NCBI RefSeq assembly: GCF_900496995.4
Contig: NC_044030.1
Span: forward strand, 10,785,851 to 10,849,850
DNA from: Aquila chrysaetos chrysaetos
Taxonomy: Eukaryota; Chordata; Aves; Accipitriformes; Accipitridae
Reading direction: 5' to 3'
Length of the DNA: 64,000 bases
In this document: piece by piece, positions 36,801 through 48,800 of the stretch
How the letters are laid out: each line of letters opens with the position of its first letter
Numbering within the stretch: position 1 is the stretch's first letter
Position numbers and translations under genes: made by a program
The notes under the pieces: model-generated
What the model saw: only the letters and a program-made list of their open reading frames with translations
What the model was told of the DNA's origin: nothing
Databases searched by the model: none

Positions 36801-39800
36801 GCATAATGCAACACATGAGGTGTTAAGGCTATCAGTCTTGCTGGAGTGAAGGTGTTTGTGGCCACACGACTAAAAAAAGAAGGCTGTTTCTTCTTTTAAG
36901 TTAAATGGTATGCAGTTAGACTTCAATACAATTTCCATCAAATATGCTGTCTTTCCTCTAGTTTAGGATATTTTTTCCATCAAGTCTCATAAGCCTCTGT
37001 AGCTTGCTTTATGAGAATCTCTTACTGGGATCTGTAGGTAGGCTAATGAATTTCATTTTTACTACTTGAAGTTAATACTCCATTGTGATAGCTTCTAGAA
37101 CAATCTGCCTCTTCAGATGTGGTATTCTGCTTAAAGGTGCTCTCAAGGACTCCAAGTCATGTCCTTGAAATGTAACCATTGGTCACCTACCCGTTACAGG
37201 ATCCAAATAGGCATGTGTTAAAAAAAAAAAAAAAGGCATTTTGCCAAAGTAGAAAACTTTAGGATCTGTATGGATTTCACACCTCACTACTGTCTATCCT
37301 TTTCAAACACTTTTTAAAACTTACAATCATGTGGGACCACAGGCTTTCTTTAATAAAATAAAAAAACTCTTTGTGGTAGCAACTGAATCTAAACAAACAT
37401 ACCATGCAAGAAGATAAGTTAGTAATAAAAAAAAAAATTAATGTATTACCTCCTAAGTACTACTTGCCCTTCTGTGTAATTAACATTTTGTAAATATGTT
37501 ACTGGGCTCTCTGTCTGTGAGACTTCAAAAAAAGAAAAAAAAAAAAAAACCAACCAAAAAAACCCTACAAGAAAATAAACAAACCAAAGCGAAACAAACA
37601 CACCACACTCTCCCCTTGCAGTGGAGATTTGGAACAGCTGAAGGGGTCTTCTTAAACTGTCCTTTGGTTATATGGCTTATCCTTTCTTAGAATACCAAAA
37701 GCTATAGATAAGTCAATGTCAGTGCTGAGGCAGCAGTTTATCTCTTCTAGGTTTTGGTATCTATACTGTACAATAAGTTTGTCTTGTTTGCTTGTCCATC
37801 CCTCTCCCTAAAATATTTTAGGTGGTGAGAATGATGAGAAGAAACTTAGAGAAGAGAAATATCCACACTCAGTTTCACGTGTCCTTCATCTTGGTCAAAT
37901 TCCAAGTGATGCGACTGAAGCAGATGTCATTTCATTAGGCCTCCCTTTTGGCACAGTAACCAACCTCTTGATGCTAAAAGGGAAAAATCAGGTACGTAAT
38001 TTTCAATGTTTCAATTGTAAGAGCAAGGCTCAAGATGTGGTTCAAGTTATGATCCTTTTGGTATTGCCTTTGGCTGAAATGATTGCAAGAATGTCTAAAT
38101 CTTTAATTGATAGCTCAAGACTTTCATATTTTCAAATGTGAAAGGATGTCTTGATATTTATTTTAAGTTTTTAATATGCTTTTGGATTAAATAATGACCT
38201 AGTAACTTGTTAATAATATTGCTAAACATTATATCCACCTTATGTAAGAATATATAGACAATAAAGAACTACATTGTCACTATTGATGTTGACATATGCC
38301 TTGAAATAACCTGCCTGATTAAATAATTAACATGCATGTTAACTTTTTAATGTGAAATAAATTGCTTACTTTTTTTTTTTTTAAATCCTTTTAGATGTGA
38401 CAGGGTAGTTCAGATCACAAATAAACACTGAAATCCTAAAAATAATAGGCATTCATTTGAAAATTGTTGAGAGCACTGAGCTGGGTTAATATAATGCACA
38501 AAGTGATAGATGTTTAGTGTCCTGTTCCTACTTTTTCAGTCAGTATACGTATCTGCTACCTAGGTAATAGTACTTAGATTCAGGAACCTAATGAATTCAT
38601 TAGCAGTGTGGTATTTTTAGCAGCATTGCTTCCCATATGTCATACTTATTTCACCTCTTCTTAATGACTTCTTGTACTTACAGTGTAAAACCTCTTAAGA
38701 AAACCCACAAATCAAATCAAATATCCCCATAAATACGCACACACAAATGCATTTTAATGCTGAACAAATAAGTACTGTGCTTTCACACGATCTTTTTCTA
38801 GTGAGAGTGGAATTGGGAATAAATGGTGCTTTGATGCTTTGTTCCCTCCTGTAAACAAAACAGCACTGAAAACTGCTATGTATTGGTTGCAGGCATTTTT
38901 GGAAATGGCTTCTGAAGAAGCTGCGATTACTATGATGGACTACTATGCTACTGCTAGACCTTACCTCTGCAGTCGACCTGTTTATATTCAGTATTCCAAC
39001 TACAGAGAACTTAAGACTGACAATCTACCTAATCAGGCTGTAAGTATAATATTTCCATTTAGCAGGATAGAATTGCACAGAAGTTGTGTACTCGTTTTGG
39101 CTAGGATAGAGTTAATTTTCTTCATAGCAGCTTGTGATCCTTACATAGTGTCAAGGCCTTGTCTGTTTCTCACACTGCCCTGCCAGTGTGAGTGCACAAG
39201 AAGTTGGGAGGGGACACAGCTCCTACAGGTGACCCCAACTGAGCAAAGGGATATCCGACACCATATGACATTGTGCTCAGCAATGAAAGCTGGGGGAAGA
39301 AGGAAGAAGGTGGGACATTCAGAGTTATGGTGTTTTTCTTCCCATGTAACTGTTAGGTGTGAAGAAGCCCTACTTTCCTGGAAGTGGCTGAGCACCTGCC
39401 TGCTGATGGGCAGTAGTAAAGGAATTCCTTATTTTGCCTTGCTTGCACATGCAGCTTTTGCTTTAAACTGTCTGTATCTCAGCCCATAAGTTTTCTCACT
39501 TTTACCTTTCTGATTCTCTCCCCCATCCTGCTGAGGGGAAGTGACTGTGTGGCTCTTAGCTGCCTACCAGGGTTAAACCACAACATTAGTAAAGAAACAG
39601 ACTACTTTCCACTACACCAATAGTCAAATTCTGATAGGTATTATTTCTATTGTTATCTAAGCAGTAACTTCTTTCAGAGACTTCTCAATACCTGTAAAAT
39701 TACAGTGGAGGAGCTCAAGCTCAAGAATGGCTCATCCTGATGATCAGAAAGTGATGTGAATGTGGCAGGAGGACTGCTTGGATGAACAAGGAGCTCCTGA

Positions 39801-42800
39801 CTGAACTCAAACATAAAAAAAGAGGCATAGAAAAGGTAGAATCATGGACAGGTGACCCATGAGGAATATAGAGCATTATCTAAACATGCAGGGATGTGGT
39901 TAGGAAAGCTGAAGACCACACGGAGTTGGCTCTGGCGAGGGATGTGAATAGCAACAAGAATGGTTCCTCAAAGTGTATCAGCAGCAGAAGGAAGATTTAG
40001 GGAATATGTGGGTCTGCTCCTGAATGGGACAGGTGCCCTGGCAACAAAGGACACAGAAAAGGCTGAAGTACTGGATGCCTTCTCCTCAGTCTTTAGTGGT
40101 TAAGACTTGCCCTTGGGAATACCAAGCAACTGAGAACAGTGGGAAAGTCTTGATGAAGGAAGTAGAGAAGAATCTCCTTAGGGAACATTTCAACAAACTG
40201 GATAAACAAAAGTGTGGGGCCCTAATGAGATGCACTTGTGAGTGCTGAGGGAGCTGACTGATGTCATTGCAAGGCCACTCTTACAATCTTGGAAAGGTCA
40301 TGGCAATTGGAGGAGGTTCCTGAGGACTAGAAGACAGCAAATCTCTCTCCTATCTTAAGGAAGGACAAGAAGGAGGATCCACGGAACCACTGGCTGATTA
40401 GCCTTCGCTTGGTCCCTGGAAAGGTAATGGAACAACTAATCTTGGGAACCATTTCCAAATGTTCTAAGGATATGAAGGTAGTTGTGAAAAGTCAGCATGG
40501 GTTTTTGAAAAGGTCATGCCTGACCAATGTGATAGCCTTCTACGGTGAGATGACTGGTTTGGTGCATGAGAGGAGAGCAGTGGATGTTGTTTATCTTGAC
40601 TTTGGTAGGACTTTCAACATTGTTTCCCATAACATCCCAATAAACAAACTGATTAAATACAGTCGAGATAAGTAGACTGTGAAGTGATCTGAAGGGCTAA
40701 AATGGTTGTGACCAATGGCATGAAGCCCAGGTGGGGACCAGTCGCTAGTGAAGTACCCTAGGGGTTGATACTGTGTCCAACACTAACATCTTCATTAATG
40801 TCCTGGCTGGTGGGATGGGGAACATCCTCAGCAAGTTGCTGACAACACAGAACTGGGAGAAGTAGTTGACACCCCAAATGTTTGTGCTGCCATTCAGAGG
40901 GACCTTGAAAAGCTGGAGAAATGGACTGACAGGAGGAACCTCCTTAAGTTCAACAAAGGGAAATGCCAACTCCTGCACCTGAGGAGGAGTAACCCCAGGT
41001 ACCATGGTACACTGGGGCCAACCAGCTGGAAAGCAGAGGAGGACCTGGGGGTCCTGGTGGACAACACACATGCCCTTGCGGCAAAAAGGCCAGCAGCCTC
41101 CTGGGCTGCAGAAGGCAGAGCATTGCTGGCAGATTGAGAGGAGGTGACCTTCCCCCCTACTCAACGCTGATGAGATGCATCTGGAATGCTGTGTCCAATC
41201 CTGGGCTTCTCAGTACATGAGAGACATGGACATAGTGGAACAAATCCAGCAAAAAGCCGTGAAGATGGTTAAGGAACTGGAGCATCTGTCATGCAAGGAG
41301 GGCCAGAGAGAGCTGGGACTCTTCAGCTTGAAGAAGAGAAGGCTTGGGTGTGTCTTACCAATGTCTACAAATATGTGGTGAGTGGGGAGTAAAAAAGGTG
41401 GAGGCGGACTCTTTTCAGTGGTGCCCAGTGACAGGATAAGAGGCAATGGGCATAAATTCAAATACAGAAAAATCCACTTAAGAAAAAACTTTTTTACTGT
41501 GAGAGTGGTCAAACATTGGAATGGGTTGTTCTGAGTGGTTGTGGAGTCTCCATCCTCAGATACGTTAAAAACCTGACTGGAAACAGTCCTAAGCAGCCTG
41601 CTGTAGGTGACTCTGTTATTATATTCTGCTATTACTTAGAAATACTTGCTTACAATATGTTTTGGAAGAACTTTTGCCATTCCTAAGCTTTAACATTAGG
41701 TAACAGTTCTCAATAGCTTCAGAATATGAAGCAAATATCATGTCTTGTTTGGCAAATCTTTTCTCTGAGTAATTAGTCCTGATTTTTTTTTTCCCATGTT
41801 ATTGTGTCCATGATATAGTAGCGGTAATACCACAAAAACATACCACTTCGATTTTATATGTTTGTGTTTTCTTAAAGTTAATTGCTAATCATAGGTCTGT
41901 AGATGCTATATGAAGAACACATGGAAGAGCAAACCCAGCTGATACATGATGAACCACTTTCTGCCCAAAAAGCAGCTCTTTTGAAGCTTTTTACTTTATC
42001 AGATATGGATGTTATTGTGAGGGGTCATGTAATCTGCTTTTGGAAAATTTTTGTTGTTGGCACCGTTCCAAGGCATTGCCAAACTCAGGAATAGCAAATC
42101 ATCATCTTTAAGTTGTTCAAGCTTATTCTTAATAGTGTTATCTTTTTTTAATGTTGACTGTTTATTCTAAGAACCCTAGATCCAATGAAATGGATATTTT
42201 CACTGATAAAACATCAGGTTTTTGTGTAACTTCATGCCAAACACCAGAATTAATATCTTCCTTGTATTTTTGAAGTACTAAAACTTAATTTCTTAAGAAT
42301 ATGAATTGAACATTGCAGATAACTGATTTAAATCCTGATCTCCAAACAAGGAAATACTTTTTTGCATGGCAAGATCAAAGTATACAAACCATCATATTGT
42401 AGTTGAAATACATTTGGATTTTTTGATTCCTGAATGAATTGCAATTGACCTGCCATTTAGATACATAAATTATATAATATGATGTGTGTATCACGATTCT
42501 GTTTTCTGTAAGAATGTTGCAAGTAGTGACTGGGGCAAAAATTCGTGCTCATTTTTAATTTATGCTGACACAAAAGTCACTGAAATCTTGCAAGCTTGTC
42601 AATGTAATAAATGTTATTTGTCTCTTTCCTCATCCAAGATTACTGGATTGGTTTGTTATCTGCAAAAACAAATACAATAACAAGATTTTTTTTTTTTTAA
42701 GGGTGTGGTGTATGTAACAGCCTCAGGAAAACTATACTCATATTTGCAGATAAGACTCCTTGTATCTGTTTCTCAGAGTATTACTTTGTCCTTCTATAAA

Positions 42801-45800
42801 ACCAACATTGTCTACTTTAAAAAAATTTTTTTTTTGCACTTACGACTCTTACATTTGAGTTTTATTTAAATTTTAGAGACCCTAGCAGAGCAGCTGAACA
42901 CTACCTTGCTAACCTAGCATCTAGGCTTTGGCCTGAAGTACAGATTATTTTGCAGGGTTACATGTTTCTGAAACTGGGTAATATCTTTACCCTGTGCCAT
43001 GTTTAGCCCATCTTCCAAGGAGACAGTGTTACTGAGACATGACTTCAAGTCACAACACTACATTTGGAAAGGAACATTTCTCCATAGTGCTCTCAGAGGT
43101 AGTCTGAAGAGCTTTTTGAGGAAGGCCTGTCAAAAACAAGTGTTGAGACTTCCAAAGTCCCAGTGAGGCAGTTTGAGGAGTGAGATTTTTAAAGGTCTTT
43201 TTTGTGGTTGATATCTTGGCTCAGAAAAAAGAGCAGGGTATGCACTTTTAAGCTTATCCCCAGAAAAACTTAGTTCCTGAAGAGAATGAAATACTAACAA
43301 AGCAGAGCAAATAGTTGTTGGTACACTGACTGATTGTTAATCTATTACAATACTGTCATCATATTGATTTGCTGGAAGATCTCTAGAATGACAAAAGCTT
43401 ACTGAATCAAAGCAAAATTGTGTCTATATGGCATTACAAAGTAGTGACAGTTTAACTAAAAAAGAAAGTCATAATTCCATGAAAGTATGATCTGACATTT
43501 TTAGGGGAGGGGGAAGGGAAGGAAGAGGTATGATTTACCTATTATCATGGGATTTGGAATGATAATCAGATAAAGGGAATATGTTTTTTAAAAGCTGCAT
43601 TTTAAATGCATTTTACATGCTTTTCTTTGTGTTGTGGTTTAACCCCAGCCAGCAACTAAGCACCGCGCAGCCGCTCACTCACTCCCCCCTGTGAGAGACT
43701 GAAAGAGTTTAATGTCTCAAACATTGTGGTGGGGCAAGTTCTGCTTAAAGGCAAACCCTGCACAGCAAGGAACCAAGGTGAAAAGCCCTGATGGGCTCAG
43801 ACATCAGCAACAGGAGGGGGAGGGCAAGCTGGAGGGTGCGCAGCTCCTTGTTCTGATAAGCTGTTCTGATACAAAGCTCAAACAACAGCCACATACGCAG
43901 GGAAGGAGAAGTTACTCCGCAAAGGACCCCCAAGCCCAAAGGCTCACAAACTGCTCATTAACCTGATGAGTTCGGGTGCCCGCCTGAAGGAGGAGCAAGG
44001 ATGATAAAAGGACAAAAACTGAAGCCCCGGCTGCGCAAGCCCACCGGGACTGGACCCCTCAGCTGACTGGACACCTCGGCTGACTGAACCAACGCTGGGC
44101 CCAGGACCGGTGAAATCTTTCTCTCTTCCTTTTTCTCTCTCTGTCTTCTTCTCTCTTTCCTTTTCCTTTTCCACAATCCCTACACCTCATCCGTTTCAAG
44201 ATATAAACCGTTGACCAAGTCTGAGACTAAGAGTAGATCCAGCCGCCCCTAGACCCTTCTCTGAGGAGGAGTCTGGAAAGCAAGGGGGTCTGCTCTGAAC
44301 CTCGTGACTCAACGGCAGGGATCTCCTTCCCTGAATTGATGTATATGGTTACACAGTTTACAGAAGTAGTCTTATGCCAATTCCTGTTGTGAGAAACCCT
44401 CCCACCTACTACCATGCCTCCCCAGTTCAGTTTGCTTCTGTCATGAATAAAATCTTGTAACTGATCGTTTGGTGTCCTTTCACCTTAATTTAGCCTGAAG
44501 GAATTTTGAATTAAACACAACTCCCTGGACTGTCCAGTCTGGGTCATGACACCCCCCCACCCGGTGGGATGGGGGAGAAAATCGGGAAAAGAAGTAAAAC
44601 TCGTGGGTTGAGATAAGAACGGTTTAATAGAACAGAAAAAAGTAACTAATAATAAAAGTAACTAATAATAATAAAGTAACACTAATAAAATGACAACAGC
44701 AATAATGAAAGGATTGGAATGTACAAATGATGTGCAGTGGAATTGCTCACCACCCGCCGACCAGCACCTAGCTAGTCCCCGAGCGGCGATTCCCCGCACC
44801 GACTCCCCGGTTCCTATACTAGATGGGATGTCACACGGCATGGAATACAACGTTGGCCTGTTTGGGTCAGCTGCCCTGGCTGTGTCCTGTGCCAACTTCT
44901 TGTGCCCCTCCAGCTTTCTCGCTGGCTGGGCTTGAGAAGCTGAAAACTCCTTGACTTTAGACTAAACACTACTAGCAACAACTGAAAACATCAATGTGTT
45001 ATCAACATTCTTCTCATACTGAACTCAAAACATAGCACTGTACCAGCTACTAGGAAAACAATTAACTCTATCCCAGCTGAAACCAGGACACTTTGTAAGA
45101 GAACTTTGTTTAGATGTGAATGATTTGTGTATGTGTAAGTTAATTGTGGTCTCTGCTGTGTCATGATTTCAGAGAGCCCAAGCTGCATTGCAAACTATGA
45201 ATGCTGTGCAGTCTGGAAACCTGGCTGCTGCAAGTACTTCCAGTGCTGAAGGTGGGCGCCTTCCAGGTCAAGGTTCTGTTCTTCGGGTCATTGTTGAAAA
45301 TCTTTTATACCCTGTCACTTTAGACGTGCTGTGTCAGGTAATGAGAATTGCTTAAAAAAAATAGTTAAAATGTGTTCCAATGTTGCTATTGTAAAGCCAT
45401 AAACCTTTTTTTTTTTTTAAGTACCTGTGCATACTTAATTGCTTGAATGAGGACTGTCACTTTAAAATGATTTGTTGCAGTTTAGGGATCTAGGCTTGAA
45501 TCAGTTTTGCACAAAAAATCAAAGCAAACAGAGCTTCTGTACTCAGCTTTTCATGTTGTCTTTCATTTCTTTTAAGTTCCTTGGTTTCTGTGGAAGTAGC
45601 AACAAACCTGAGGTGTTATTTCTAATTTTTGCCCACATGATGAGTTAGTGAAATACTGATTGTTATGAACCTGTGGACCAATATTTTAGCACTCTTTATA
45701 CTGAGTAACTTTTGTAGTTTAGATTAAATTTTAGGGGTTTATATTCACTTTTATAATTCAATGCAAGTGATGTACTATACAAGTATAGTTGCTTGGACAA

Positions 45801-48800
45801 ATGTTTTTGATTGTTCATCAACTATTAGAATGCCATTTACTTTACCTCTGAAAGCCTGGAATAGTGATGTGCTATAGCTATGAAAGACATTACCATAACT
45901 CCTGCTAGGAGTCATGCTATGCTGTTAAGAACCGTAAGTTTAAAACCAATAACTTTACAAGATTATGTCTTTGTGACTGAAGGATTTGTCAATACTTTTT
46001 TCAAATATTGCAAGCAGTTCTATACTTGAAGCTTTTGTAATTACTAGTAAATTTGTGTGATAAAAAATATGCCCCAAATACGAGTTTCTCAAATTAATGA
46101 TTTAAAATAATAGGGATGTTTTTACAAGAACCTGCAGTCCTGGAAGAAGATTGTTGCTGCTCTACTAGCATATTGCATAATAGCTGATCGTTACCAACAC
46201 TTTATTTTTCGTCTTACCTCTTAATATTTCCTCTTTCTCTGTATCTCCCCACCATGATACTGATTATCCAGTATACTAGTTGTCACTTTGATGTAGCAAT
46301 TTGCCTGATCTAAATTCTTGTTTGTATCTGTGAGTATCGTTCACTCATTATTGAGCTCGTGCAAATAGTATGTCAACTGTTTAGGATTATTAGTGCACTC
46401 AGAATAACCTGAGAACAAACTTTGGTGGTTATGGGAGCTGTACTAGTTTAATATTGCAACAGCAGTTCCTGGATCTAATCTTCTGTGGGTTTTTTGTTTG
46501 TGGTTTTTTTTTTTTTTTTTTTTACTAAGCAGGCAGTGGAAGAGGAGATTCATGTTAATTAATTTAATTAATGTTTACTTCAATGCAGCAGAGCTATATT
46601 TTCAGTCTTTGAATTGCCCAATGACCTTCACTCAACTACTTTTGCAATAGGTCTAGAAAATTAAGCAATTTTTGAAAAGGGAGCTTATTTGGGGTTCTTA
46701 CCAAGGGACAATCTGCTCTAATTAAAGCAGCATTTTGTGCCTGATGGTTACAATGTAACATTACTTTGTAAGTGTGGTAAGGTTAATGAAAACGAAAGTA
46801 TTCACTGGTAAGTATAGCATCATATGGAACACTAGCAGGCAAGCTGTCATCCAAAACTTCAATTATATTTTGTAAATTATAACTGCTTGTCAAGAAACTA
46901 GCACTTTCTTTTACCACAATTCACCTTAAAATATTTATTATAAGAAATAGAATATTCAGTGTTATCTTTGCAGAAACAAAATTGATATACACAGTGGGTT
47001 TTAGCTTTAAAACCAGACAGGAATACATTGAATTTCATTATCTTAAAAAGGTCTATTTAGTCTTCTGGATAAACATGGAAAAGCATGTGTTCAGAAGCTG
47101 TATTTAGGCCTTTCTTAAGGGGAAGTGCTTTATGAACAGGAACTCAATGGCTAATTTTAAATTGCTGTGAAAAAGGTTTGTGTCTGTCTTCTACCACAAA
47201 ACAATGACTGCAGCATAAAAACCTTGTTTCTGAGAGATTGAAAAACTGGGCACAAAGGGTTAGGACAGTGTATCTTGCATCCATGATTCTATGCCTAACA
47301 GGATGGCAAGAAATGCTTGTCCTTACCTCTGGCCTTTCTTTCCATTTCAGGCTTAATACTTGCCTGGGGGGTTCTGCTTTCCTGACTTTGCATCAATTCT
47401 AACAGTTTGTTCTAAAACTGCTAGTACTTCCCAAACTTACCTTTCCTCTTCCTCTCTTAATTTGGAGATAGTTTTTCTGCACTTGCATGATACATCCTAG
47501 CTATACTTTTTTTCCTCATTCTATGTGGCTTTGCTTTTGTATAGACACCTTCATGTAGTGCACACTCTCATTTTGAGTGTATATATATTTAATTTCAACC
47601 TTCTAAAATTTTTCTGCAATGCTTGCATTTGCAATAAATCAAATACCATTCCGTTGTAAATTAGAGGGGTAGGTCCCAAACTAGGTCTTTGTCTTTCTTC
47701 TTTCCTTCTTTTTCTTCTAGTTAGTACAGTGGGTCTCCGTGATTCATTTGTAGGCTCATCAACTATTTAAGATGTATTTTTGGTCACCAAATTTGCAGAA
47801 TTTGTTTGAAGTACAGAATGTAAAGGTGGATACCTTGCAAGGCATTTTGCAGTTCCCATCTCAACTAACTTGTAAAAGTCCATTTCTCAAACCTCAACTT
47901 TGATTTTTCCACAATTTCTGTGCAGACATTGGACAAATGCCTGTTTGGGCTGGCCTTCCCTGCTCTTAGTTGAACAGTCATTGCTAAAACTTTAAGGAAA
48001 TTTTCTCCTTCTTCCACATCTTTTGTAGCCTCTTTTTTAATTTTTTTTTTTTTTTTTACCTGAAACAAAATTCTGAGTTCACTCAATTTCTGTTCAGCTG
48101 TCAGAAAAGAAATCATTTTCAGAAATTGATATGAAGTATTAAATGCTAGTTTTTAGTGTGCATGAATTATTCATTGTTTCTGAAAGTCCCTGTTTTTTCC
48201 TTCTCAGATTTTCTCTAAATTTGGATCTATCTTGAAGATTGTCACCTTCACTAAGAACAGTGTGTTCCAAGCTTTGATCCAGTATGCTAATCCAGTGAAT
48301 GCATATCATGCCAAAATTGTAAGTGTAGCATATTCAGCTTGATTTTTTTGTTTTGTTTTGTTTGGGTTTTTTTTTTCCCCCCCAAGTAAATGGGGAACAT
48401 TAGGAATAGCTTGATCATTAACTTTATGACTTCTCTTCATTCTAGCACACTTGTTGCACATGAATAACTTTGCCATCCCTCATTAGTTAAGAGGATAGCA
48501 CTCTGTCATCAACTGCAAGCATAAATGCACAGCACATACCCCAAGACCTGCCTGAGTCTACCAAAACAAAAATCAGACCTGTCAGTAGTGATGAGTGATG
48601 GTAACTAGTCGACCAAAAAGTCTTTTGCCTTTCAAACTAAATGGAATATTTTCAGTGAGATTCAATACTAAGAGTAGTGTAGTTAAATGCCCAGAGATTA
48701 GATGAATATTCCACTTGTTTGAATTTCAATGAGAAATTTGTAGTAATCAATGTTTTCACCTTAAACTTCTTAATATCAAACGTGCTGTATCCTGATTTTT

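Noticed and set aside
38839..39489. 216-codon open frame
   Set aside because: It is the PTBP3 exon at 38893-39039 read through the donor into a reverse LTR; only the exon portion codes.
40409..40675. 88-codon frame as an active reverse transcriptase
   Set aside because: CR1 fragment with stops and frameshifts around it and a changed catalytic motif; inactive.
43712..44415. Open frames on both strands
   Set aside because: Inside the nested LTR; pyrimidine/purine-rich runs create the basic, Glu/Lys-rich translations.
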